Positions 9,503-25,500 are shown, numbered from the stretch's first letter. The stretch is DNA of 64,000 nucleotides from Bryopsis sp. KO-2023 (GCA_030272585.1 BSYQ01000013.1:1798001-1862000); one strand, 5' to 3'. Notes: generated by a model from the letters alone, not told the origin. A program made the numbers and translations.

Positions 9503-12094
9503 ATATATGAAATATGAAAAAAAAAGCAAAAATAAGTGACATGAAAAGGCTAGCATGGTGCAAGGGCTGCATATGCATCTGTCAGCCATGGAAACATACA
9601 TCTGTACCATGCATCGGAGCAAATGTAGCCACACAGCAAATTCTTTTGTCAAAACAAATTCAAAAAAGAACCGAGGTGACTAAGAAATCTGCCCTGCTTG
9701 GTGTAGGATGACTGCCGATATCACTGCATGATGGCGATGGAGGAATTCCGAAAAAAAACATCGCACGGCCCTGTGAAATATCACGGGAAATGGCCGTTCA
9801 AACGAGTGTATGGTGAGAGCTGTTGCAGCTGTTACTCCTTCCATAATTATTTTTTTCAGAGGGGACCTCTGACAGAAAACAAGAATTAGGAAACCTCATA
9901 CGAATTCCCCCCTTGAAAAGGTTCACGCTGTCTGGATTAAGGAATGCAAAAATGGATTAAGGATGTAGGTGCTCATCCTGACAGTCATGCAGTAATTTGC
10001 ATGATTCAGGAAAATATGTAACAAATATATATATAGATTTCCTGGGAATTCAGGATTTGGGATGAGTAAGAATGTGACGGGCAGATGTCTTAACATGCTA
10101 GCCCTTAGTCAAACTCAGCAGTGCATTATTTTTGAGCAAAAAAAATGCAGCCACATACCACCCCATACCAGCAAAGAAAGAACGAATTTGGATGAAAACC
10201 TTATAACGCTTTTGGTCCATATTGGGTGGGGCTCGCTTGAACACATTGAAAAGAAGGGGAAAAATAAGCAAGCAGGGATAAGATCTGAAATGTTTTTGAC
10301 ATCATCATGTCGAATGTCGAATGTTGCAGGTACTCAAGAGATTTTCTCCTCGATGCTGTCCGTGTTGAATTTCCTGGCTCATGTCCACAATGCGATTGCG
10401 CTCCGGTCGAAAATCTCGATCACCAGAAAACAAAAAAAGGTTCGTCAACCCTCCCCTCCTTTTTTTTCTCCTTTTTTCTTGGTGTTTTCCGAAAATGCCA
10501 ACCGTAATTGAGTAAGTTTTTTTCGCTCTGAAACAGCTTCTCTTCGATTTCCTTTCTGCCAAAAAAATATGCTCATGCTAGAAATAAACAAACAGAAAAA
10601 AAATAAACAAGGAACTTCTTGTAAGGAATTGTTTGACAATGACGAAAATCTGGAGATCGATATCCGACAGCGACGACGTGAAGCATTTTGCAATCGCATG
10701 AAAAATGTGCGATTTTTTTTTGTCGATTTGCAGGTGATTTACCCATACTCCAGGCTCTGGTGGGCGTACGTGGCCACCCATTTGAATGCATGGTTTTGGA
10801 GCACTATGTTTCACGCAAGGGATGTAGGGGGGACAGAAAAGGCTGATTATTTTTCTGCGAGCTGGACTGTGTTTGTGGGGCTCTACGTGGCTCTGGCTCG
10901 ATGTGGGGAACTTCGGTGGGTCTATTTTTGCTTTTTGTTTTTATCGATCATGGCATTTTCGTGTCACAATGATCATTGTTTTGCTGTTACCAAATGTTTT
11001 TTGTTTTTTTTTAACTGAAATATATCACTGATCTTTTATGCATGAAAACTGAATGCTGCATGTGTCCAAAACTGTTCGGAACGGGCGACAGGAGCCCACC
11101 ACTCTCAGAAATTCCAGCAGTTCCCCAGGGGTGCATTTGGATTTTACCAGAATGCTCCAACTGTCGAGGGAAAAAAAACCCAGTAAAATAAAATGAAACA
11201 TAGTAAACTTTCTGACATATCCCTACAAAACAAGACTTTCTTATGCAACAGTAGCAGTTTTCCAGGTGATGTTCCAGAATTCGATGTTGTAAATCTGAAG
11301 TTGTGCAGCCGTAATCCTCCCCAAACAAACGTTTTTGTTTTTTTTTAATGTTCTAGGTCAGTGGCTAAGTGGATGGTGCTGATCACGCTGATGGCTTTTT
11401 ACTTGAGATTGGTTTATTACCTTAATATCATTCACTTCGATTACGGCTACAACATGGCGGTTTGCATCGTCCTTGGGATCGCTCAAGGGTTGATTTGGAT
11501 AGGATGGGCGTGGAGAACACGGCACCCATCGAGGTGAAATAAATATATAAAAAAGACAGCCATTAGTAATTCCTCCATGTTCGTTTTAAAATCTGTTTAA
11601 TATTTTGGCTGAAAGCCCCATGTAGCTTGTCTCTTTTGTGTGTGTTTTTTTTCTGGAACGGAGTGTCCTGTACACCCCTGATCGTACTTAATGTAGCCTA
11701 CGCTATTTCCGTAAAGCGCAGAAATTTCAGAAAACAGAAAATAGTGTAATACAGGGTCACACTATTTCCGAAATCGACACTTCTTGCTAACGTTTTGGTT
11801 TTCAATGCATGTAGCTACATTCTCTTCTATTTTTTTGTGCCAGGCATGAGATTATGCTTTTGGTGATTCGTTTGGTGGGTTTGTCCGTGCAGGAGGACTG
11901 TGTGGCTATTTTTCTTGGGACTGTATGGATCCATGCTGGCGGAAGTTTTCGATTTTCCACCTTTCGGACTGCTCGTCGATGCCCACGCTGTCTGGCATGC
12001 AGCCACCATCCCGCTCACCTACGTTTGGTACAAATTTATCTTTGACGATATCCGATGGTGGTCGGAATCTGTGCCGATGGAAAAGGGGGTGTGA
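9198..12094 (+). CDS. PGAP3: post-GPI attachment to proteins factor 3 (PGAP3/PER1)
   Basis: Six exons: 9198-9461, 9707-9812, 10330-10439, 10734-10915, 11357-11533 and 11893-12094 (346 residues; human PGAP3 has 320). The family removes the sn-2 acyl chain from GPI anchors in the Golgi. A hydrophobic signal peptide opens the protein, followed by a cysteine-rich lumenal part (DDCRYHCM, then YHGKWPF). The seven-helix core carries the Per1/CREST signatures NAWFWSTMFHARD, TEKADYF, HFDYGYNM and DFPPFGLLVDAHAVWH, with the conserved Ser, His and Asp residues. Intron 1 must use a GC donor (GAG|GCAAG). This gives exactly the family spacing before DDCRYHC, whereas the nearby GT donor puts a stop in the next exon. 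Intron 5 contains a MITE-like repeat. The gene is divergent from the ligase fusion gene. Confidence in identity is high. Confidence 0.93.
11671..11806. mobile_element. MITE-like dispersed repeat, truncated copy
   Basis: This intronic segment of PGAP3 shares most of its sequence with 16463-16670: a start like ACACCCCTGATCGTA, an internal block GAAAACAGAAAATAGTGT, then CACACTATTTCCGAAAT and an AACGTTTTGGTTTT-like block. The 3' terminal repeat seen in the other copy is missing here. It carries no coding capacity, so it would be non-autonomous. Confidence 0.65.
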
Positions 12095-12709
12095 ACCCCC
12101 CCCCAAAAAAAAAGAAAGCTGACACGCTTTCTGGGTGTCTTTTGCCTTTTTTATTTCGTTTTTGTTTATTTCTCAAGAATTCAGTCACAAATTTTGGGAG
12201 TGGTTTTGTTTGCCTTTTCTTTTCTTGGAGCTGGCTACTCTTGGGTATCCGCCAGAATCATTGATTATTTAAAACAAGATCAGTTTCCTTCTGTGTTGAG
12301 AAGAATGCAAGAATGTTTGAACGCAAAAATACAGGACAGGAATCTTTTTAAAACAACATATAGGCACCGAGAAATTGAAGTGGCAAAATATCAGCTACAG
12401 GGCTGTTCCAAAAGACAGCATTTCCTCGTTGTGTAGATAAACTGAAATGGACACCAACACCTCCACAGCCTAACCAAAGCAGTGTGTGATGCTATCCCAC
12501 ATTACACGATCATATCAGCTTTCCCATTAAAAAAACCCTCATTACTTGTTGTGCCTGGAATTGTGAGTAAAACAAATAAAAAAATTCGACCCCGAAGCAT
12601 GACTTTGATCCGTTTGGGTGGTCAAAACCAGTGCAGACGAAAAACAAAAGAAAGACCTTTCAAATTACCCCCATCAAATGCCCCGACTAGAACACACCAG
12701 CCCCCTGGA
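12095..12709. other. convergent intergenic region
   Basis: This lies between the PGAP3 stop codon and the UMP kinase stop codon, so both 3' UTRs are expected here. Short frames are present but none matches a family or continues either neighbour. Confidence 0.4.
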
Positions 12710-14999
<2,290 letters not shown>

Positions 15000-15387
15000 C
15001 GGAGAAAACAGAAAGAGATGGGAGAAAATGCCAGACAGATGGGAAAACGGTCAGAGCGCAAGCAGTTCTTTCCAGGTGTCACTGTCGATAAGAAAACGAA
15101 GTCCGTCCCAACGCAGACGAGAAAAGCGCCACCAGAAAACACCCGAATTATTACCAGCAATTTTGATGGAATGTGGGAGGAGTTCACCCACTTAGTAAAC
15201 GAATTAGTCAGGATGTACGGAGCAGTACATTATGAACAGTCAGACAACTGGGGGGTGGGAATGTGTTGCATTCTGGTTTCTGGTGAAGGCTCATGGGTTT
15301 TTGTTTCGACACTCCCTGAAATCATAACACTTTCGTCCCTTCGATTCACCCAGCCCCACGCCCATTTCCACACAACCTTTCGGGGTG
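15000..15387. promoter_or_regulatory. region between divergent UMP kinase and SirB1/TPR genes
   Basis: The 388 bp between two head-to-head start codons must contain both promoters and leaders. A plus-strand frame is open through part of it (to 15542), but it is a different frame from the first exon of the SirB1/TPR gene and runs antisense over the UMP kinase leader, so I treat it as non-coding. Confidence 0.4.
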
Positions 15388-18300
15388 ATGTCGAGTTGCG
15401 GATCGCTCGGCTGCGGCGGAAGAGGTGCGATCGTCACCACATCCATTCCTCGGTGGAGCCACGTGAAAGCAGACGCCCGAGTGTGGCGGGCAGGGCGTGT
15501 TTCGGCGGCCAGTGGAGAAGAAAGTGGCTGCGTCGAGGATGATGTGCGATACCGCAGGTGTGAAAAGGATCGTTTTACTGTTGCCCACCGAACGAAACTG
15601 AAAACCGCCCACTGGAGCGGGCGTCGACAGAATTGCGCTGGGGGTATCGTAGAATTCCATGCATTGAATGAACCAAACCATACATCTGGGTGGATAGTCT
15701 CCAACTGTTGGCTGAGCTGGTTAGATGAGGGGTCAAGATTCAAAGAAATTAGCATTCCTCCCCCCCCTTTCCCTTTGGGCCATGCATGTTGGGCAGATCA
15801 TGCTTCTTTCTTTTTTCCCCTCGAATCAGTTTGACTTTGGCTTGAGGGATTAGCGGTGTCCTTCGTAGGCTGGACTTCACTCAGCAACTGGCCTTCAACG
15901 CCCGGAAGGAGTTTGCTCGGAATCTGAGTAAAGGAGATGCATGCATGGATTTAGCTTTGGCAGCTGTACACATCGCCGCTGAAGACGATGCCCTCAGTAA
16001 GCAAACCCTCTTCCCGTTTATTTCTTAAAATCCTTTCCTTTTTTTTCTAAAAATTTATAAAATAATAAAAAATATATAAATTTATAAAAATATAGATATG
16101 CTCCCCCAGTTGAGTTCATCTGTTGATCGGTGGCGTGCAGTTTCAATTTCCCCTGTGGATTTTCCGGTCAAATCATACATGGACCGGATCGATCGATTGG
16201 CAACCAACCTGGGGAAGAGAATCAAATCGGCGTTGCCTGACCGTCTGATGCCCCCGGAGCAGGCCCTCCCGCTCGTCGAAAAATGCTTGTTTCAAGAAGA
16301 GAAGTTCAAGGTCCCATCGTTTGGGAAATCGAACATTCCTGAAGGGTAGGTCATGGACCGCCGATCAGATGGACTCTATTGCTGTTCCAAACGTTTTTAC
16401 ATCGAGGCTGGAGAGAAACCCCGGCCACTTGCAATCCGCCCCTTCTGGAAATTTCGACGACTCCACCCCCTTGATCGTATTTAGTGTAGCTTACACTATT
16501 TCCGAAAACGGCTGAGATTTCAGGAAACAGAAAATAGTGTGGGCCACACTATTTCCGAAATCTACACTTCTTGTTAACGTTTTAGTTTTGCATGGATTAA
16601 TGTGGCCTGCATTGTTGTTACTGGGGTTAATGCTATTAAATGACCCACACTAAATACGATTGAGGGTGTATATCATGGCCTATTCTTCATCCTAAGGCTT
16701 GAGGGTTGGATTGGCCTCCGATGTAATAAATTGAACTCTGTTCGTTGGAATAGGTCTTAAGATATTTCCTGTTGGTTTTTTTTTGGTTTTTTTTGTGTCT
16801 GTGTGAGTTGTGATCTTAAAACAGTTTTTGTGTTTTTTGTGTTTGTTGAAAAACAGGACTGTGGTGGACCATCCTGGGGTTTGGGAAGATCAAAAATATG
16901 CTTACATGAACGAGCTGCTGATACGAAGGGTCGGCACCCCGGCACTCGTCACGATTCTCTATCAGGACATAATGAAACGGCTGTTGCGAATGGAAGCGAT
17001 CGACTTCGTGGTCAACATGGATTGCCAGTGAGTAGTAGAACTCAAAAAAGAAACTTAGCCTCCGTACGTGGATAGAATTTTTTACCGAAAGCTGGTTGCT
17101 GTGGTTCTCGCACCACTTCTACCTTGCAACTCTAAACAATCTTTGCTGGTGGGAAGCAGCTTTGTGTGGTGGCGATTCTCAGTGACCATCCTATATATAT
17201 ATATTTGTATATATATATATATGTAGTCATGTCCACAGTGGAATCTAGAAATATGCTTTCTTTGGGTGCCTGTGAGTTGATCGCACACCATCGTTTTTTT
17301 CTCAACAGGGGTTTCACGCAGATGCCGAGAGCTCAAGTTTTGGCTGGGATGGATAGAGCCGTCGTTTTGAGGGAAGATGGGGTAATGCTCAACACGTGCT
17401 CCTCAGATGCATTGATCGAAGTTTTGCAGTTTTTGAAACGAGCCTTTTGGCCGTTCGAGTGGGACACCAACGAGCAGGATGGGGGAGGCTTCAGGTGGGT
17501 CCATCAAAATTGCAACCAAACCCCACCACCCTATTTTTTCGAAATCTGTCGAAATTTTGATATGATCGCAAAGATCATCCTCTCTTGGATTTCCCGTTTT
17601 TTTTTTTGTTTTTTTTTCAAGGGAAGTTTCCGGACTCAGCCACCAGGGTTGAGTATCGTTCTGACCATTAAGGGACTGCTGGAGAGACTAGCAGATGGGT
17701 GGGCCCCGTGACGGAGTGACATTACCTCCCACATGTGTTTCCAGTTCAGGGGTGCCGTGGCCATGTTGGTGGATGGGGAAATGAGCTCAGATCTTGAAGC
17801 CATTTCACGCACTGCAAAACACCGTCTGGAAAGAGGGATTTTCACCACCACTGGAGGTGGAGACGTTCGCAGGGCAGTCATTGCCTGTGAGAGGCTGGCT
17901 ATGCTCTGCGGTGACACTCACCCAATGGAAAGGTGTGAGTCTGACTGATCATTTGGGGGGCTGCCTGCGTTTGGAATAGGGTGTTGTCCAGGGGGGGATG
18001 TTGAAACACAGCTGTGCAAGAATATCAAGAAAATGACGGCTGGAAAAATGCACACACACACCCCTACAGATTTTGTGAGGTGAGTTTTCTTGTGTTTTGC
18101 GACAGACGGGATCTGGCAGTGTTGCTCAGTCATGTCGGTGAAATCGGAAGAGCCGGAGTGGAGCTTCAGTGTTACATGGAGAGTGCGGCGTTTCAGTCTG
18201 GCTCGTTGGAGGACAAACTTCCTGTGCAGCAAATGCATGCATTTCTGCAAGGCTTCGAAGACGTGCAGCAACCAGATATGTGAGCTCAGATATCGCCAGC

Positions 18301-18505
18301 AGTTTTTTGACCCTCGCAGACAGTTTTAACATTCAACCCTCCTGTTCAGGGGTTTTTTGTCTTCTGTTGCCCGTATATTTTCATTGCTTTGCTTTGTTTT
18401 TACTGGAGCTTTCGTTTGTCTGATAGGCCAATGAGCGTGGACTACATTTTGGGGTTGGACGCCCCAGTTCTTGATCCGGAAAGGAGAATATCCTTGACAT
18501 GGTGA
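15388..18505 (+). CDS. SirB1-type transglutaminase-fold / TPR family protein
   Basis: Nine exons: 15388-15557, 15854-15996, 16096-16345, 16857-17027, 17309-17494, 17627-17698, 17750-17932, 18106-18279 and 18427-18505, giving 475 residues with matching phases throughout. Plant homologues are annotated as transglutaminase-like/TPR proteins. Recognisable blocks are MDLALAAVHIAAEDDAL near residue 90, then RRVGTPALVTILYQDI (the SirB1 core), FLKRAFWPFEWD, and a TPR-like C-terminal half containing AKHRLERGIFTT, DVRRAVIACERLAML and DLAVLLSHVGEIG. The N-terminus is rich in Ser, Arg and Gly and could be a plastid transit peptide. The family's biochemical role is not established, and I do not assign one. 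The short exon 17627-17698 uses an unusual acceptor (GGAAG|T) and is the least certain part. Intron 3 carries a full MITE-like element. Confidence 0.82.
16463..16670. mobile_element. MITE-like element with terminal inverted repeats
   Basis: About 208 bp in intron 3 of the SirB1/TPR gene. The left end contains GATCGTATTTAGTGT and the right end its inverted counterpart ACACTAAATACGATT, about 25 bp of imperfect terminal inverted repeats. The interior has a smaller palindromic pair built from ACACTATTTCCG. A related truncated copy lies at 11671-11806. No transposase is encoded. Target-site duplications are not clear. Confidence 0.72.
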
Positions 18506-19554
18506 CTTCCCCACGTTCTTTGTCAAGTTCTTAATTTCTTTTTTTTTTCTTGTTGTAAAATCTTAAAGGGGGAGTGTGTTCCTCAAAAGCATTTGTTTTC
18601 CCTGCATATCATATGGTGTCACCACTGCCTTGCTGTGAAATCTACTTTTCGTATGCACCATATTTTTGAATCAGATGTCCCTTGGTGGTTGCTTGGGGAC
18701 TGACTCCTTTGTGTGTCGCTCCACACCATCCACCCATCCATCCATATTTGAAAAGCTTCCAACCAAACCAACAACCAATAATCACAACAAGGCAAAAGAC
18801 CAAACTGGATTAGGCACCACCCCATCCCAACAAAAAAAATTGAAAAATTAAAAGAAAATTGAAAGAAATTTACAGTACCATTCCATTGCATTCACGCAAT
18901 ACAACAGTAACTTCCAGCAGCTGCCGGCGAAATCTTCCAGGAATGTTGATGGTCGCTTCCTCCATTCGAAAGTTTGCATACAACACTCGAAGAAAAAAAA
19001 AAGCTCTGGCCTTCCTCCAGGATTCAATTGATCCGGTCGCATATTTGATACACTGGCACTCTGTACCAGTTTTTGGGTTTTTTCTTGTTTTAATTGGAGA
19101 AAGGTGTGAGGCGGGACGACTTTCACTGCGGCGAGCAGTTCGAGCGCGAATCCAGGAACAAGTTTTCCGAAACCCTTTTTGCCAAACCCAACCCCACCAA
19201 AAACCGACCTATCTCTTTGAACACGTTAAAGGAAGTCTTGCAAAGGACGGGTGCTCGATGTGGGAAGGTGTGCTTTCCGAAAAGAAGAAACAGGAAGAAA
19301 AAAAAACTGAAAGAAAGAAAAAAAACAGGACAGTTTTGCTCCCTGCCTTCCTTTCGAGACACAGCATTCAAATACAGTTCCGACCTCGCCATTCACTCAT
19401 CTGTCTTTCGTTCTCGCCCAGCTTGAGCGGAATTGACTGGGGCTGGAAAAAATATGTGTTTTCCTTTTTATCCTGAAGAAGGGGGGGGGGAATCAATGCA
19501 GGCTGCTTGTTACCTGGGTGACCTGTTTTTTGTTCTGTTTCTTGTGGAATTCAG
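18506..19554. other. intergenic plus probable 5' end of the splicing-factor gene
   Basis: No family-matched coding sequence. The downstream RS-rich exon needs an upstream exon ending in phase 1. One candidate is a tiny exon at 19258-19267 (ATG followed by a GAAG|GTGTGC donor), which fits the phase but is weak evidence. Frames to about 19476 are lysine-rich and look like translated A-tracts. Confidence 0.35.
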
Positions 19555-22500
19555 CTCGAAGGCGCCGCTACGGTTCCGATTCCCGTAGTCCTTCGCCAGT
19601 ATGGTACCGTTCTCGGTCCAGGTCAAGGTGTGTGTGTGTCGTCCCAAGGAAAAACATCTAATGGAAGCCCGGCTGCCTATCGGGACCGACGTCGTAGAGA
19701 CACACCAGTTCGCTTAAGGCCTTGTGCATTGCAAAAGGGTTTGGGGGGGGAACGACCCCCTTCTCCCCAACCTCTCCATGTTCCCTCTTCTCGTTGGACT
19801 AGGACTCGAAAGTCTGAATCGCAAGGGCGCTCAACAGAACAGCAAACGAAAAAAAAAAGAAGGGACGACCGTAGGGTTTGTTTTTTTTAATCTTTTCTTG
19901 GTGGATAGGGAACGGGGCTATGCACGTGATAGGCGCAGAACCCGGGAAAAGGACCGTTCGTTTTCGCGGTCGAGGTCACGAACGCGCTCGCGGTCGCGAT
20001 CCAGTCCTCGCTCGAGAGGAGTGCGTGATCGGTCTAGGTCGCGAGAGCGTTCGGAAAGGCACGAAAGGAGATGGGTGCACGATCGGTTCCGTCAGCTGGA
20101 GGAAGAAGAACTACACCACGAACACCAGAGGTGCGGATTTTTGCAGAGGTCGGGACCGACAGTCCGTCATACAGGGTTTCTGGACTCTGCCTCTTCGTCA
20201 AGGGGTCCCCCCCAACCATATCATATATGGCAGTGGTGTGGAACCCACACATGTCTGCACACCCAACATACCCTTGGGGTGATTTGAGGGCAAAAAAACA
20301 ACAGAATCACATACACTAAGGGGAAGACACAGACAGTCAGTCAGACAGACAGAGAGAGGGAAAGAGAGAGAGAGAGCGGGTGGTGGAATCCATCGTCCCA
20401 TGGTGGATTGTGGTGGGAAATGAACAAGAAAAAGAAAAAAGGAAGAAAAAAAAATTGACAAGGAAAGAGAAGGGGAGGAATTCAAGAAAAGAAAAAAAAA
20501 AGAGGGGAGAGAGAAGAAAAAAAAGAATGAACAGCAAGCTGAGAAAAAGAAGAACCCATGCGGACCAGGGGCGAGTCTCGCTGAACGCTGTGAATTTTTT
20601 GCAGGGGTTATGATGCTGAGAGATCTGGGCGGGACAGACATGGTAGGCATTCATGCATGCATGCATGTACATGCACATGCACATCTCCTGACACGTTGCA
20701 TGTCTCCATGCATGCATGGGGACATCTAGTAAAGTTTTGTTTGCACTGCAACCAAATGCAAGCGGTTTTGGATTGATGCCCTAAATCATCGTTTGGTGTG
20801 TATGCAGACAGTTCAGGGGGTCACATGCGCAATGGAAGGGAAAATTCAAACAGCAGGTTTCACAGAGACTCATATTACGATGATTTGTATGATGATCGGT
20901 GCTATGGAGGCAGAGATTCCCATCCTCGATCAGGTGAACCATTGAATCGTGACATTGGGGCGTTGTTGCAGCATCAAATTCAATGAAACTCAAACACAAT
21001 TAGCATTAGCTGATATTTGAATATATAAAAAAAATATATATATATATTGGTCTATTGTGGTGTTACTCTGCCTGGAAATGGGCCTTCCAGCTTTACATGG
21101 TGGGCGTAGGAGTGTTTTTCTTTCTTTTGCATGTTTATGCTTGACGAGCAATTCCTGTACATAAACTACCTACCTGTAATGGTAAGAAGTTGAAAAGCTG
21201 GTTTTTGGAGTTCCTGAATCTTGTATGGGAATTCTGCAACTGTTGATTCAGGGAGGCGATTGCACCGCTACAGCGATGATGACTACGATGATGATTGGGA
21301 CAGACATAGAGATCGAGGGAGGAGTCCCTATCGAAGGGGGCGACGAGAAGAGCCTTGTTCAGTCATCTATCTGAAGGTGCGTTGAGAAGGGGGAGGGGGG
21401 ATACTGGACTGAATATCTGTTTTGGAAACTACCATTGAATGTCCCCTCGGTTTCCTTTATTTTCCACTGGATTTTTACATGCAAAAAGGAGAAAGAGGTG
21501 GCTGGGAGGGGGTTTTCGAACGTTGTGCAAGTTATTTTCACTTTTTTCAAATTCTTGTGTAGTGAAAGAAGTGAAAAAAAAAAAAAAAAGTTAAATGAAT
21601 GCATGAGTAATTTTGAGAGAAACAAAAACTACTCATGCAAGCTGTAAGGGACAATGGCCCAATCTTTAGATAGGTGAAAAAGTAGTTTCCATGAAAACGA
21701 GAACCTTATGCTGTGATGTTGCTCTATCGAGGTTTGATGGGGACCATCAATCACGGCGGCCCTGGAAATAATCTCTGGAGGCATATTTGGAGCTGTTCTG
21801 AACTTGATGTATTTTTGCAGGGTGTGCCACTCGAAAAGGATGAAGGTGATCTTTACAAGGTTTTTGAAGGTAGGCCGTTGATCATGCCGTCGAGTGGCCA
21901 CAATTATCTGATGGGTTACTAAGCAAATGAGTGAAAAAACATTTGAGGAAAGAAAAAAATCAACATTTGGTTTCTGTGTTTTTGATTTGATATTGAGTCG
22001 CTGTTTGGGCAAGAAAAGTCTATGGAAGCAAGCAATAATGTCCCCGGATATTCTCTTGCTCTTTCTTTTTGTGTTTTTTTGGTACATGCGTGTTTCTAAT
22101 GATCCAGAGCACTCAGTGTGGGAATGTTGCAAAATAACAGGTCTACCAAGCTGCCCAAAAATTGAATCCATACGGATAATGAGGGACAGAATAACTGGGC
22201 AATCGCGCGGGTTCGCTTTTGTGGTAGGTGGTTCGCACAACATTGCAGCCCTCTTTGTGTCTTATCATATTTTTTTAATTTATTTTTTGTGTGTGTGTGT
22301 ATTTTTTTTTTCTTTCTGTGTGTCTTTCTTTTTGTGCGTGTTTCCCCCCCCCCTTTTTTTTTGGGGGGGGGGAGGGGGGAAAGGAGTGGTATTTTCCCAA
22401 TCAAACTCTCTTAACCAATGGAAGCCTTCCTCAAGAGATGCTGAAGTTTCTTCTGGATATGCATTCAGGACTTTTTTTTTTTTTTTTTACAGGATTTTGC

Positions 22501-25500
22501 GTCGGTGGATGATGCACGGAAGGTGATGGACGGCGGATTTTCTGGGCCGGTGGAAATCGATGGCTGCAGGCTCCACATGGAATACAGCAGTGCCCCTCTG
22601 CCAGCAAAACCATCCAGCGGTTCTGCTCATCTCGATTGGGTGTGCAACATGTGCGGTGCTGTTAATTTTGCCAGGTGAGTCCCATTGATGCTCAACGAGT
22701 ATTATTTATACACCCCAAAGAATGATCGAACCAAAGAGAAAAGAAAAAAACAGTTGTTTAGGGTGTTGCAACTCCATTTCCATGGATTGGCTGATCCATT
22801 CTCGCAATAATTTTGGTCATCTATTTCCAATTGCTGTTTTCTCGACACCTGGATGCAGAAAAGCTTACAAAAAATGTATTTTTAGTACGTCCCATTCATT
22901 TTTGCAATGCTTGTTGGAGCCGTAGTTTTTTTTTGCTTTTTTTTTTGCGAACACCTTTTTTGCCCTTCCAGAGACTGTCCGAGAAATGCTCCCATCCGGC
23001 TTGGACCCCTTTTTTCAAAATTTTGACCTTTTTCTTTTGATGCTCAGACGGCTGGAGTGTTATCAGTGCTGTGCACCTCGAGCGAAAGATGCACAAAGAG
23101 TCAGCAGCGATCCAGACGGACCTTCCTGTATTCTCAAGGTTTCTGGACTGGAGCAACAGACGAGGTGAAAAAATCAACCCTGTCAAAAGTGATTTCTGAT
23201 TTCTGCATCACATGTGTTTTCAGAAAACATATATATATATATATGTTTACATATATATGTTTATGTGTATATGTAAGGTCCCAAAAAGAAGTAATTAATT
23301 TTGCTTTGTTTTTTGAATTTTCTATTTTGTTTTTGACCTTTTTCCGTGGGTGATCTATTTTTTCACAGAATGAACTAATGCCTCATATCTGTTTGGGGCA
23401 ACAATCTTTGTGGGTTTTATTTATTTATTTATTTCTGTGTTGCTGATTTTATTCTGTTATGTTTTTGAACTGTGGCAGTGAGGATTCTCTATACCAACTC
23501 TTCGCTGCTCATGTCCCCGTCAAAGAAATCAGGATGGTTCTCGATAAATTCACGTCCGCACCTCGAGGATTTGCTTTCGTGCATTTCCACACCGTTGCGG
23601 ATGCTTCTCGAATGCTAAACATGTTTCAGGTGAGGGGGCGGCTGGCAGGAAGGATTTCCTAGCAGGCTACCTGCTTTTCTGGTTCTCGAGTCCATCCAGG
23701 GCTTTCTCCTGGTTGGAACTCCCTTTTTCTTAAAAGATTGAATTCGCACATTTGGGTGTTTTTTTCTGTGTTTTTTTTGGGGGGGCGGGGGGTATGTTAC
23801 GTATGGTGTGCGTACATTTTCAGAAATTTGAACAGGATTCTTCCCACGAAGCCAAACCAGCCTTTTCCATTGGAAATATCGTTCTCGCCTGACAGTCGTT
23901 TTTTTCTGAAGTGAATGCAAGCAATACATATTGGAGCTACTCCAATCTCTAATCCATTTTCGACACCTTTTTTCCCACCAGGGTCACGTCGTAACAGGGC
24001 AGCAATTGCCTCTGAAAGTGTGTTTCGCACGAGATCGGCTGGGGGGTCCTTTGGGGAAAGCTGCAAACGCGGCGGCAGCTGCCGTCGAAGCCGCACATGC
24101 AATGCAGCAATACTCCAGCTGGGAGCCGAAAGAGTTTGACCAGGAGGCGGTGCAAGTGGAAAAAAAAGAAACCTCCGAAGGGCCGCCATCCAAAGACACT
24201 GGGAATGAACAGGATGAGTCGGGGTATCAATATGACCCTGCTTCAGGTGGGTCACTTCGATTTTTTTGATTTTTTTTTGATTTTCTTCAAATTTTTTTCT
24301 TAGTTTAAAATATAGAAAAGGTGAAGGTGAAGTTCAGCAGTTTTTCATTGTTTGAATATCCTGAAGGTAGATTTTTTTCTTGTCGAGGAAAAACAAAAAA
24401 CTGAGAAAAAAGAGAAAAGAAACAATGGAAAAAGAAAGCTGCTGAGTGTGCTTTGCAGATATATTCCCAGAAAATTGAGATTGGATTTTTTTTGGTCTGA
24501 ATTGTTTTGTAGGTAGTAAAAGTCTGATTTATTTTTTTTTCTTGGCTTTTTTTTTTTTGACACAGGCTATTACTACCACTCGGGGACGGGGTTTTATTTC
24601 GACGCCAACACAGGGATGTATTTCGACAACCACAAGCAGCAATGGCTGATGTACGACCACGAAACGAAAGAGTACGCTCCTTACTCGGACGAAAAGGCGA
24701 AGATTCTGGCCAGGAAAAACTCTGAAAAAGAGTCTGACAGCAACAGCCAGGCGGTCAGCACTGCAGCTCAGAATGCTGTGGAATCGACCAACGCTGCTGT
24801 GGAGGTCGTGAAGGGGGAACATGCCGAGAAAGGGAAAACCGTGCGAAGGAAGGGAGCGACGATCGGGGCGGCTCCCCAGCTCAATCCGGAAGGACTGCTG
24901 GCAGCTGCCAAGGCTGAACAAGTAATATATTGATAACTATTTGAGATAGATGGCATGTTGTGTGTGTGTTGATGGGATGAAATCCCAAAATCCGAAATGA
25001 CGAAATGATAACTATTTTTTTTTTTGCAAGTAGTAATTAGGATTTTGAAAGAACGAAATAGTTGACAATGCAATTTTTCTTCTGTTTTATTTTTTGTATT
25101 ATTTTTATTTTTTTTTGGGGGGGGGTCAGGAAATATTCCTCTTGTCTTTCACATTAACCCCTCCCCCCCAAAAAAAGAAAAAAAGAAGAAAAGAGGAATA
25201 TTTCATGACAAGATCCAAATGGCCTCTTTTGCTCGACATTTGCTGCCTCTTGAACAATGCATTTCTCCAACTGCCGGTTTCTGGGGTTTTTCAGGAACAA
25301 AAACTCCTCAGGGAAGCTGCCGCCAGACGTGCCAATTTTCTCAAAAACCGAGCGTCCAAGCAAAAGAACAAGAAGAGTGGTAACAAAGCACCACCGCCAC
25401 CACTAGCAAACACACCCCGCGCGGGCAGCATGACTGCTGCCCTTTCGCGGATAACGAAACGAGACGGAAAGGGAGGCAATCCAGCAGATCCACAAGAAAT

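Noticed and set aside
18859-19476. 205-codon frame upstream of the splicing factor
   Set aside because: Lysine-rich runs from A-tracts, no family match, and no phase-compatible link to the RS exon at 19555.
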